Of a DNA stretch of 64,000 bases, positions 1 to 8,341 are shown one piece after another. A program made the translations under genes and the position numbers. Numbering within the stretch: position 1 is the stretch's first letter; every line of letters starts with the position of its first letter. The notes beneath the pieces are model-generated. The model saw only the letters and a program-made list of their open reading frames with translations. It made no database searches and had not been told where the DNA came from. This DNA is from Caulobacteraceae bacterium (GTDB taxonomy: Bacteria > Pseudomonadota > Alphaproteobacteria > Caulobacterales > Caulobacteraceae), in contig DAIDGR010000042.1 in NCBI GenBank assembly GCA_027452265.1, positions 1 to 64,000 on the forward strand. The letters run 5' to 3'.

Positions 1-51
1 CGGTTCGCCAAAAGGATCGCCCGCCGTAGGAAAGTAGAGATTGCCGATCGA

Positions 52-62
52 CCCCCCCCCCC
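52..62. repeat. poly-C homopolymer (C11)
   Basis: read directly: gatcgaccccccccccc|agttacacg. Confidence 0.9.
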
Positions 63-77
63 AGTTACACGGGCGGA

Positions 78-494
78 TTGCTCTTATCTATAAACGCTGA
101 GACGAATATAGAGGGTGGAGCACAGATCTATGGTTTCAAGAAAGATGGATCTCTTATTTCCTTGGCAAGAAATTCGAGATTGTATATTTCCGATGGGTAT
201 CCAGAAGATTCCCACCTGTGGCTTACAAAAGAAGAATGGATTTACGATAGCGGTAAATATATCAGCGGCAAATATATCCCAGAATCAGTCGACGTTTTTA
301 TATACGCAAGTAAAACGCAAATTGAAACATTGCATTCCGCCATGTACAGATGTCATATTAATTCAATCCGGGTCGACTTTTCTGTCGAGGGATTTACCGA
401 CGACATGCGAGGCGGCTCGTTCGCCGAGCATAACTATTACCTGGAAGATTGGGCGTCGATTGTCGAATTCAGCATCGATCTAACGTCCGCATAG
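78..494 (+). CDS. hypothetical protein, AT-rich codon usage; may be the 3' part of a longer gene
   Basis: 138-aa ORF from TTG; clearly lower GC than the rest of the window; no recognised family; preceded by a C11 tract. Confidence 0.5.
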   Translation: MLLSINAETNIEGGAQIYGFKKDGSLISLARNSRLYISDGYPEDSHLWLTKEEWIYDSGKYISGKYIPESVDVFIYASKTQIETLHSAMYRCHINSIRVDFSVEGFTDDMRGGSFAEHNYYLEDWASIVEFSIDLTSA

Positions 495-636
495 CGGCTC
501 TGAAGTGAGCGCTGCGCCTCGTCGTGACTTCGTGGTGGCCAGGGTCTCGCCGACGGGAGCGCATGCGTCATGCTCGGCGGCTTGGTCGGGGGCTCGCCAT
601 CGGCTGAAACGGCTGCGCCGGTTTGGGAGAACAGCG

Positions 637-963
637 ATGGCGTACGGGGTGTCGATTGGGTCAGACGAACCACGACGGAGGCTTATCCTTGCGCTCGGAA
701 CGCTTGGCGCGGTCGCGCTGGCGTCATGCTCACGAGAGCAGGACGACAAGCCGTCTGCCGCCGCAACGCTCGCCAATCACGAAAAGATCGTCGGGGCGCT
801 CAACGACCTGTCGTCTGCCGTCGATGGCCTTGAGCAGGCTGTCGGAGGATTTGACGGCGAAGACTGGCGGGACGTCGTGCCCGAGGTGAAATCTGCCGCG
901 AGCAGCGTCTCGGACGCCCTGGCCACCTTGAAGGGGCTCATGGCGGGGAACAACGCGGACTAG
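637..963 (+). CDS. small putative lipoprotein
   Basis: MAYGVSIGSDEPRRRLILALGTLGAVALASC: signal peptide with LASC lipobox; start placed inside the longer ORF 505..963. Confidence 0.6.
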   Translation: MAYGVSIGSDEPRRRLILALGTLGAVALASCSREQDDKPSAAATLANHEKIVGALNDLSSAVDGLEQAVGGFDGEDWRDVVPEVKSAASSVSDALATLKGLMAGNNAD

Positions 964-1148
964 GTGTTTGGTCCCTCAGTGTGTGGGGGACTCGGCTTAG
1001 CTGAGTGCTCACACCGTGAGTAGGTACGGGCGAGGTACTCCATGGCAGCGCCACGACCACGCCATCCGAGCTGCGATACAGCGATCGAAGACCCCTGCCT
1101 TGGCCGTCCCCGCCGAGGCTTAGGGCAGGCGCAAGGCGCCGCGCGGGG

Positions 1149-2270
1149 TCACAGGCTCACCACGATCTTGGTCGCCGACACGCCGGCCTTCTGGGTCTCC
1201 AGAGCCGCGGGGATGGCCTCGAGCCCGTGGCCGACCACATGGGGCGGTGGCGCGGGCCTGTAGCGGCCCTGGGCCAGGGCCTTGGGCAGGAAGTCGCGAT
1301 AGATGGCCGGGCCGAGGTCGTTTCCGGCCAGGGCCCCGCCCCAGATGAACTTCATCCCCACCCCGCTCAGCCGCGCGCGCGTCAGGGTCCAGGCCGTGGC
1401 GGCGATCATGCGCGCCAGGGTGCGGACCAGCCACAGCCGCCGACCACGCCCGGTCGGGGCGGAGGCGAAGGACACGGCGGGCGTCGCCATGGCGACAAAG
1501 CGCACACCATGGCAGGCGCGGACGATCTCGAGGCACAGGTCGGCCGAGCCCTCGCCGATGGCCAGGGCGCCGGCGATGCGCCGCCCCTTCAGGGCCTGAC
1601 GGATATCGGCCACGACCGTGCCGGCGCGATAGTCGAACACCTCCTGGGCGCCCAGGCTCTTGAGATAGGCGGCGTTTTTTAGCGAGGCGGTGGCGATCAC
1701 CTCGTAGCCCGCGGCCACGGCGAGCTGGATGGCGTTGCACCCGACGCTGGTGGAGCCGCCCCAGATGAGGATGGTCTCACCTTTTGGCGCGGGGTTCAGG
1801 CTCGGTCGCGCCAGCGCCAGATACTCCTTCTGGAAGAGACCGCAGGCCGCGGTCGACAGGCCCAACGGAAGGGTCGCGCCGTCCTCGAAGGACATCTGCG
1901 GCGGCAGGGGCGTCACCATGTGGTCGCGCAGGAGAGTGTGGCTCTGAAACGCGCCTTCGGCGGGGCCCCGGCTGGCCTTTTCGGTCCCCAGGGCATGGCC
2001 AAGCACGCGATCGCCGGGAGCAAGGCCCGTCACCGCCGCGCCCACCGCCACGACCTCCCCGGCGACGTCCGTGCCCAGCACGCAGGGATAGCTCAGCCAG
2101 GGGAAGATCAGCTCGCCTACCGACAGGGCCATCCAGTCGACCGGATTGACCGCGATGGCGCGGTTGCGAACGACGATCTCGTGGGGGCCCGGCGTCGGGG
2201 TGGCGGCCGCGCCGATCTCCAGTGGGCCGTGCGCGGCCTTGAGCCATAGGGCGGTTTCGCCAGACGACAT
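1149..2270 (-). CDS. zinc-binding/MDR-family alcohol dehydrogenase (quinone oxidoreductase-like)
   Basis: GTDVAGEVVAVG and IWGGSTSVGCNAIQLAVAAGYEVIATAS motifs of the MDR family; start set at MSSGETALW. Confidence 0.85.
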   Translation of the reverse strand: MSSGETALWLKAAHGPLEIGAAATPTPGPHEIVVRNRAIAVNPVDWMALSVGELIFPWLSYPCVLGTDVAGEVVAVGAAVTGLAPGDRVLGHALGTEKASRGPAEGAFQSHTLLRDHMVTPLPPQMSFEDGATLPLGLSTAACGLFQKEYLALARPSLNPAPKGETILIWGGSTSVGCNAIQLAVAAGYEVIATASLKNAAYLKSLGAQEVFDYRAGTVVADIRQALKGRRIAGALAIGEGSADLCLEIVRACHGVRFVAMATPAVSFASAPTGRGRRLWLVRTLARMIAATAWTLTRARLSGVGMKFIWGGALAGNDLGPAIYRDFLPKALAQGRYRPAPPPHVVGHGLEAIPAALETQKAGVSATKIVVSL

Positions 2271-2411
2271 GATGTCCTGCCTCCGAAGGGATCGACGCTC
2301 TGCGCGCCACACCGGCGAACCGGCCCTCTCTCGCCAGGAGATAGACCGTCGGCGCCGGACGATCTATGCTTCAGAGACCATTAAACTGTCGCGATCGTCC
2401 CAAGTCAGGTC

Positions 2412-3365
2412 ATGGATCCGCTCTCCGACGCCCTGTCCCTGATGAAGCTGCGCACCTACAAGTGCGGCGGCCTGGAGACCGGCCCTGAGGTCTCGATCGC
2501 CTTTCCATCCTTGCCGGGCCTCAAATGCTATGCGGTCGTGAAGGGCCGGTGCTGGGTCGCGGTGGAGGGGCTGGCGACGCCGAGCCGGATCGAGGCGGGG
2601 GAGTGCTTCCTCCTGCCGACGACGCGTCCATTCCGCATCGCCAGCGATCTGGCCCTGCCTTCCGTCGACTCTGAGGAAATCTTCGCCAGCGGCGTCAACG
2701 GGGCGATCAAGACTTACCGGGGCGGCGGCGAGGGCTTTGTCCTGGCCAGTCATTTCGCCCTGGAGGGCGAACAGGCCGACCTCCTGCTCGCCAGCCTTCC
2801 GCCGCTCGTCCATGTCCGCAAGACCTCCGACCAGGCGGCCCTGCGCTGGGCGCTCGACCGGATGATCCTGGAGCTGAGAGAGCCGGCGCCGGGCGACGCT
2901 CTGGTCGCCGAGCACCTGGCGCACCTGATCCTGATCCACGCCCTGCGCTCGCACCTCGCCGAGGCGCCGGAGGGACAGACGGGCTGGCTGTTCGCCCTGG
3001 CCGACCGGCGGATGCAGGCGGCGCTCGGGGCGATGCACGGCGATCCGGCCCGGCGCTGGACCCTGTCCCAGCTCGCCGCCCACTGCGGCATGTCGCGCTC
3101 GGCCTTCGCCGCCCGGTTCCGCCGTCGGGTCGGCGTCGCGCCCCTGGAGCATCTGGCGCGTTGGCGGATCAGCCTGGCGGCCGACCGCCTGGCCCGCTCA
3201 GAGGAACGGGTGTCCGACATCGCCCTGTCGCTTGGCTATGAGTCCGCCAGCGCCTTCAGCGCCGCCTTTCGACGGTTCATGTCCTGCTCGCCCCGCGACT
3301 ACGCCAATCGGAGGACACAGAGACCCGACCCCCAAGAGGGCTTACCGGCGACGATCCAGGCGTAG
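2412..3365 (+). CDS. AraC family transcriptional regulator (cupin N-domain)
   Basis: C-terminal AraC HTH: LAAHCGMSRSAFAARFRRRVGVAPLEHLARWRISLAADRLARSEERVSDIALSLGYESASAFSAAFRRF. Confidence 0.9.
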   Translation: MDPLSDALSLMKLRTYKCGGLETGPEVSIAFPSLPGLKCYAVVKGRCWVAVEGLATPSRIEAGECFLLPTTRPFRIASDLALPSVDSEEIFASGVNGAIKTYRGGGEGFVLASHFALEGEQADLLLASLPPLVHVRKTSDQAALRWALDRMILELREPAPGDALVAEHLAHLILIHALRSHLAEAPEGQTGWLFALADRRMQAALGAMHGDPARRWTLSQLAAHCGMSRSAFAARFRRRVGVAPLEHLARWRISLAADRLARSEERVSDIALSLGYESASAFSAAFRRFMSCSPRDYANRRTQRPDPQEGLPATIQA

Positions 3366-3412
3366 GCCTTGCTCTGACCTGCGAGCGGCGCGTCGAGACG
3401 GAGGGTCCGCCC

Positions 3413-4441
3413 TCAGGCCGCGATCGGCGTCTCCAGGTCCGGGAGCGCCTCGGCGTAGGCCGAGCGGAGCCTCATCGCATCGCGCCGGGGAGGGGCGCCG
3501 AACAGCCGGGCATATTCGCGGCTGAACTGAGAGGCGCTCTCATAGCCGACGCGAAGGGCCGCGGGCTCGACGCCGAGTGCGTCGACGACCATCAGGCGGC
3601 GCGCCTCCAAAAGGCGAAGCTGCTTCTGGTATTGGAGCGGAGACTGCGAGGTCAGGGCCTTGAACCTGCGGTGGAAAGCCGAAACGCTCATCCGGGCGAG
3701 CGCCGCCAGTTCGCTCATGCGCACCGGCTCGGCGAAGCGCTGGCGCAGGCTGTTCAGGGCCTCGATCACCCGCTCAGACGGCGTATCGCTCAGGCAGATT
3801 TTCTGCACGTCCGCCCCGTTTGGCCCGGTCAGCAGCCAGAAGCAGATCTCGCGCAGGATCAGGGGATAGAGGGCGATGAACGCCCCGGGCTGATCCAGCA
3901 GGCGCGCGAGGCGCAGCGCGCAGTCGCCCAACGGCCCCTCGACAGACGTGACGAAGACGCCGCGGTCCCCAGTCCGGAGGCGGGACCCACCTGACGACGC
4001 ATCGCGCCGGTCCGCGGGCCGGGCGGTGTGGGGGGCCTCCGACATCCCGGCGAGGCCCTCGGCGACCTCCCTCAGGACGCCCAGATCCAGCTCCAGCACC
4101 AGGACCAGGCAGGGCGCGCCCGGATGGGCCTCGACCACGCGTCCCACCGACGGGGTGGCCACCCCGACCACCAGCGCCTCTCCCGCCCGGTAGCTGAGCC
4201 GGTCGTCCCCAAAGCTCGCCCATTTTGCCCCCTGGGCGACGAGGCACAGGGACGGTCGCATCACGCGGTGAGCCGGCGGCTTGGGATGGTCCGAGCGCAA
4301 AAGCATCACCCCCGCGACGGGCGCCGGGATCACGGTTTGGCCCGGATGGCGGTCGGCGTGTTGGCGCAGTGTCCGTGCAAGGTCTTCGATCATGGGGTGC
4401 GGACCCTCCGTCAGCCAGCGACCATCCTCACCAGTTTGCAC
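3413..4441 (-). CDS. AraC family transcriptional regulator (AraC_N type)
   Basis: ELAALARMSVSAFHRRFKALTSQSPLQYQKQLRLLEARRLM...GYESASQFSREYARLFG. Confidence 0.9.
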   Translation of the reverse strand: MQTGEDGRWLTEGPHPMIEDLARTLRQHADRHPGQTVIPAPVAGVMLLRSDHPKPPAHRVMRPSLCLVAQGAKWASFGDDRLSYRAGEALVVGVATPSVGRVVEAHPGAPCLVLVLELDLGVLREVAEGLAGMSEAPHTARPADRRDASSGGSRLRTGDRGVFVTSVEGPLGDCALRLARLLDQPGAFIALYPLILREICFWLLTGPNGADVQKICLSDTPSERVIEALNSLRQRFAEPVRMSELAALARMSVSAFHRRFKALTSQSPLQYQKQLRLLEARRLMVVDALGVEPAALRVGYESASQFSREYARLFGAPPRRDAMRLRSAYAEALPDLETPIAA

Positions 4442-4530
4442 GAATAGGCAAGAATCAAGGCGGTTCCGGCATTCCGTCCCGGCGGCTCCGCGTGGTCCAA
4501 TACAGCCTCAAACGGACCGCGGAGGATCTC

Positions 4531-5313
4531 ATGGCTACTGATCTAAGCGTTGAAAACTCAGGGGCGAAGGTCGCGATTGTGACGGGAGGCAGTCGCGGGA
4601 TCGGGCGCGCGACCGTGCTCAGCCTGGCCGAGGACGGGGTCAGATGTATTTTCACCTACAGGTCCAATCGGACAGAAGCCGACGCGGTCGCGACGCTCTG
4701 CGCCGCCAAGGGCGCCCCGGCCATCGCCCTGCCGCTCGATGTGTCTGACGCCCGAGGCTTCGACGCCTTCGTGGCTGAGGTGGACAAGGCGCTCGACCAG
4801 ATCGGCGTCACGCAGGTCGACTATCTCATCAACAACGCGGGAACCTCATCCAGCGCCAGTCTGATGAGCGGGGACGAGGCCGAGCTCGACGCGCAGTTCA
4901 ATGTTCACTTCAAGGCCGTGTTCCTGCTGACCCAGAAGCTCGCGCCGCGGATCCGGGATGGCGGACGCATCGTCAACGTCTCGTCCGGCCTGGCCCGCTT
5001 CACCATGCCCAATCGCGCCATCTATGGACCCATGAAGGCGGCCGTGGAGGCCCTGACCCGCTATATGGCGCTGGAGCTTGGGCCCCGCCGTATCGCCGTC
5101 AATGTGGTGGCGCCGGGGGCGATCGCCACGGACTTCAGCGGCGGCCTGGTGCGCGACAACCCCGAGGTCAATCAAATGATCGCCAGTCACACCGCGCTCG
5201 GCCGCGTCGGCTTGCCCGAGGATGTGGGCGCGGTCATCGCCGGCCTGGTCTCGAACCGCTTCGGCTGGGTCAACGCCCAGCGGATCGAGGTGTCCGGCGG
5301 CGTCAACTTCTAG
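4531..5313 (+). CDS. SDR family oxidoreductase
   Basis: TGGSRGIG cofactor motif, NNAG, YGPMKAAVE; ATG at 4531 after GGAGG-like SD. Confidence 0.9.
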   Translation: MATDLSVENSGAKVAIVTGGSRGIGRATVLSLAEDGVRCIFTYRSNRTEADAVATLCAAKGAPAIALPLDVSDARGFDAFVAEVDKALDQIGVTQVDYLINNAGTSSSASLMSGDEAELDAQFNVHFKAVFLLTQKLAPRIRDGGRIVNVSSGLARFTMPNRAIYGPMKAAVEALTRYMALELGPRRIAVNVVAPGAIATDFSGGLVRDNPEVNQMIASHTALGRVGLPEDVGAVIAGLVSNRFGWVNAQRIEVSGGVNF

Positions 5314-6179
5314 CTCGACCAGGTCACGGTGATCGGGACGACCCCCGGCTCGACCTCAAACGCGCGTCGCGCCGCCAGGAGGCGGGCGCGGATGCGGTCG
5401 GTCACCGCGTCCGCTTCGGGCAGGGCCTCGCTCAGGCCGGGAGGAACTTCGCCAAGCAGATGGGAGCGGAGCAGGCGCTCGGTCGCGCCGCCCGTGCGGA
5501 AGGCGTAACGCACGCCCGGCTGATCGAACAGGGTCCCGGTCCGCAGCTCCCGGGTCAGGGCCAGAGACAGGGCGCCGTCCTCGCCGCCGAAGGTGCGAAA
5601 CACCTCCTCCTCCGGAAATCCCCCCGCCGCCATGAGGATGGGGCGCCGGATGACCATATTCTGGCCGGTAAAGAGAAACTGGCGCCAGGCGTCATCGAAC
5701 CTTGGATGTTCGGCATAGGCTGAGGGGAGGCCGACGGGGCGGAGGGCCAGACGCACCAGGGCGAGGTCAGGCAGGTCGTTCAGGACGCGCTGGGCCACGT
5801 CCAGGGCCTGGGGCTCATAGACGTCGTCGGCGTCGAGGAAGGCGATCAGCGGCGCGGCGCTCGCCGCGATGGCCATGTTGCGGGCCCTGGCCGCGCCGCC
5901 CTGCAGGTCGCGTCTGAGGGGCCTGATGCGGCCGGGATGGGCCTTCGCCAGGGCTGAGGCGACGGCGGCGGAGTCGTCGTTCGAGGCGTCATCGACGATC
6001 AGGACCTGGCGGCAAGCGGCTTGTGCGAGGGCGCTTTCCACCGCGGCCGGCAGGGTCGCGGCCATGTCGCGCACCGCGATCACCACGTCGATCCGCGCTG
6101 TCGCCGTGTGCAAGGGCTGCGATCCCGTCAGGCGAGCTTTAGGGGCCGACCCGGACCCAGTCCGGCGCCTTGGGGTCAA
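5310..6179 (-). CDS. glycosyltransferase family 2
   Basis: IDVVIAVRDMAATLPAAVESALAQ...VLIVDDASNDDSA...AFLDADDVY (GT-A fold, DXD); start uncertain, overlaps the upstream gene. Confidence 0.8.
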   Translation of the reverse strand: MTPRRRTGSGSAPKARLTGSQPLHTATARIDVVIAVRDMAATLPAAVESALAQAACRQVLIVDDASNDDSAAVASALAKAHPGRIRPLRRDLQGGAARARNMAIAASAAPLIAFLDADDVYEPQALDVAQRVLNDLPDLALVRLALRPVGLPSAYAEHPRFDDAWRQFLFTGQNMVIRRPILMAAGGFPEEEVFRTFGGEDGALSLALTRELRTGTLFDQPGVRYAFRTGGATERLLRSHLLGEVPPGLSEALPEADAVTDRIRARLLAARRAFEVEPGVVPITVTWSS

Positions 6180-6633
6180 CGGGCGTCGTGCCGGCTGGCC
6201 CTTCGCCCATGATCTGCACCACCACCGGCTCCGCTCCGCAAGAGCCGTCCCAGTGGGCGGCGCGGGCGGGATGCTTCATCACGCTTCCGACCGGCAGGGG
6301 CTCGGCCTTGGCCGCGTCGAACGTCTCGCCCGTCCCGGTGCACCAGGTCCCGGAGAGCACGGTGACGAAGCGGTCGCGCGGGTGACGATGGGGCATGTCC
6401 ATCACATGGGGCGGGAAGCGATAGCGGATGATGTAGACGCCGGGCTTGTCGGGATCGCCCAGCACGGTCGCCGACATCACGCCCGGGCTGTCGGGCACAT
6501 CGACCCAATGCAGAGCCTCGGGCCGGACACGGACGAATCCCTCGCCCCCGGCGCCGGCCCCCGCCGCCAGGCTCGAACCTGAGAGGACGCCCATCAGCAA
6601 GGCCGCGCCCAGTCCCATCGCCCTCACCCGCAT
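6139..6633 (-). CDS. secreted cupin-domain protein
   Basis: N-terminal signal peptide; YRFPPHVMDMPHRHPRDRFVTVLSGTW cupin metal-binding pattern. Confidence 0.75.
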   Translation of the reverse strand: MRVRAMGLGAALLMGVLSGSSLAAGAGAGGEGFVRVRPEALHWVDVPDSPGVMSATVLGDPDKPGVYIIRYRFPPHVMDMPHRHPRDRFVTVLSGTWCTGTGETFDAAKAEPLPVGSVMKHPARAAHWDGSCGAEPVVVQIMGEGPAGTTPVDPKAPDWVRVGP

Positions 6634-6682
6634 GATGCGCCTCCCAACTGCCCCGCGAGGCTGGCGAACCGCTCGCGCGAGG

Positions 6683-8341
6683 TCAACTGTCGGAGGCCGC
6701 CAGCCTCTGTCCGGGCGCGTCGAGGCGCGCGAGGTTCGAACACAGGGCCAGAGGGGCGGGGCGGTGGCTGACCAGGATCAGGCCCTGGCCGGTCCGGTCA
6801 AGGCGAGCCCTGAGGCCCGCGACGACACGCGCCTCCACCTCTGGATCCAGACCCTCGGTCGGTTCGTCGAGCAGAAGCCAGGGGGCGGGTCGCAACAGGG
6901 CGCGGATGAGGCTAAGGCGCCGCCGCTCGCCGCCCGAGAGGATCTCGCCGCCCTCGCCAATCCACATGTCGAGCCCGTCGGACGTCTGGCGCAGCCGCTC
7001 GGTGAGGCCAAAGGCGTCGATCAAGGCGAGGATGTCTTCGTCGGGCGCCTCCGGCGCGCCGAGCCGCAGCGCCTCACCCAAGGGCCCGGTGGTCAGGCGG
7101 GGGTCCTGTGGCGCCCAGGCGAACAAGGGTCGCGCCCAGCCCTCGGGCGTCTGCTCCAGCGGGGTCTCGCCGATCACGATCCGTCCCGGTGTGGCGGGGC
7201 GCAGGCCCAGGCACATCTCCAGCAGGCTGGTCTTTCCCGCGCCGGACGGTCCGACGAGGGCCCAGCGCGCGCCGGGCGCCAGATGCAGCCCGTCGAGGCT
7301 GAGGTTCGCGGCCGGCGAGGGCGGGGCGAGGGCAGGCGCCTTCGCGGGAGGGGAGGCGGCGAACACGGCGTCGAGACGCGCCTGCGCGGCCCGCAGGGCC
7401 CCCCGCTCGGACCCGGCGGCAAGGAGCACGGCGGGCCCCTCCAATCCGGCCAGGGCGGCGAGCAGAGCCAGGGCCTCCCGGGGCAAGGAGGCATGGGCCG
7501 CGGCGACGGCCACGGCGACCAGGCTCGCGGCGCTGATCAGGGCCCGGATCGCTTCGAGCCCGGCCTCCGCGTCGCGTCGCGCGACGCCGGCGTCGAGAAG
7601 GACCTGTTCGTGCGCCTTGAGCGCCGTCAGGGCCTGGGGGACGAGATTGAAGATCCGGAGCTCCGTCGCGGCCGCCAGATAGGCGCCGAGCCCCGACTTG
7701 AGGTCCCCGGACGCCGCCAGCTGACGCCTGGCAGGCGCGGCGATCGTCCAGGCGGCGAGGCCGGGCAGGGCCGCGAGCTGCAGGCCGGCCCCGATCAGCA
7801 CGGCCAGGGCGGCCCAGGACGACGCAAGGGCGGCTCCGGCGGCGCCGGCCACGATCGCCCCGCCCGCCATCCACGGCGCGGCCCGCCGGGCAAAGGCGGT
7901 CTCCACCGCGTCCACGTCCTGCATCAGCCGCCCGGCCGCCTCGCCCGAGGCCAGGCTCAGCGCCTTCTGCGGCGGGCTCGCGAGAAGCGCTTGGAACAGG
8001 GCCGGGCGAAGCTCCGCGAGGGCCTCGAGCGCGGCCGTGTGGCTGGCCATTCGCTCGCCATAGCGTGCCCCGCCCCGCACAATGGCCAGACCGCGAAGCG
8101 CGGCGCTCGGCAGCAGATAGTTGAAGGCGTGGACCGTGGCGTAGCCGCCCAGACCCGCCAGAGCCGCCCCGGCGAGGAACCCGCCGGAGAGGCCAAGGAT
8201 CAGGCTCCCCGCCAGGCCAGCGCCGAGCCCGCAGGCCGCGGCCAGGATCAGGACGCCCCGCCGCGTCCGCGCCAAGGCGGCAAGCGCCGCGCGAAGGCCG
8301 GCCTTCCCGCTCATCCGAGCCTCACCACGAGATCGGCGCAC
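6683..8341 (-). CDS. cydC: thiol reductant ABC exporter subunit CydC
   Basis: ABC transmembrane + ATPase: GPSGAGKTSLLEM Walker A, LSGGERRRLSLIRALL signature, WLLLDEPTEGLD Walker B; adjacent to cydD and cydAB. Confidence 0.85.
   Translation of the reverse strand: MRRSRGEARMSGKAGLRAALAALARTRRGVLILAAACGLGAGLAGSLILGLSGGFLAGAALAGLGGYATVHAFNYLLPSAALRGLAIVRGGARYGERMASHTAALEALAELRPALFQALLASPPQKALSLASGEAAGRLMQDVDAVETAFARRAAPWMAGGAIVAGAAGAALASSWAALAVLIGAGLQLAALPGLAAWTIAAPARRQLAASGDLKSGLGAYLAAATELRIFNLVPQALTALKAHEQVLLDAGVARRDAEAGLEAIRALISAASLVAVAVAAAHASLPREALALLAALAGLEGPAVLLAAGSERGALRAAQARLDAVFAASPPAKAPALAPPSPAANLSLDGLHLAPGARWALVGPSGAGKTSLLEMCLGLRPATPGRIVIGETPLEQTPEGWARPLFAWAPQDPRLTTGPLGEALRLGAPEAPDEDILALIDAFGLTERLRQTSDGLDMWIGEGGEILSGGERRRLSLIRALLRPAPWLLLDEPTEGLDPEVEARVVAGLRARLDRTGQGLILVSHRPAPLALCSNLARLDAPGQRLAASDS

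Noticed and set aside
964-1040. Possible tRNA or small RNA after the first lipoprotein
   Set aside because: Some short inverted repeats (ctcggcttagctgag) but no cloverleaf or anticodon arm could be built.
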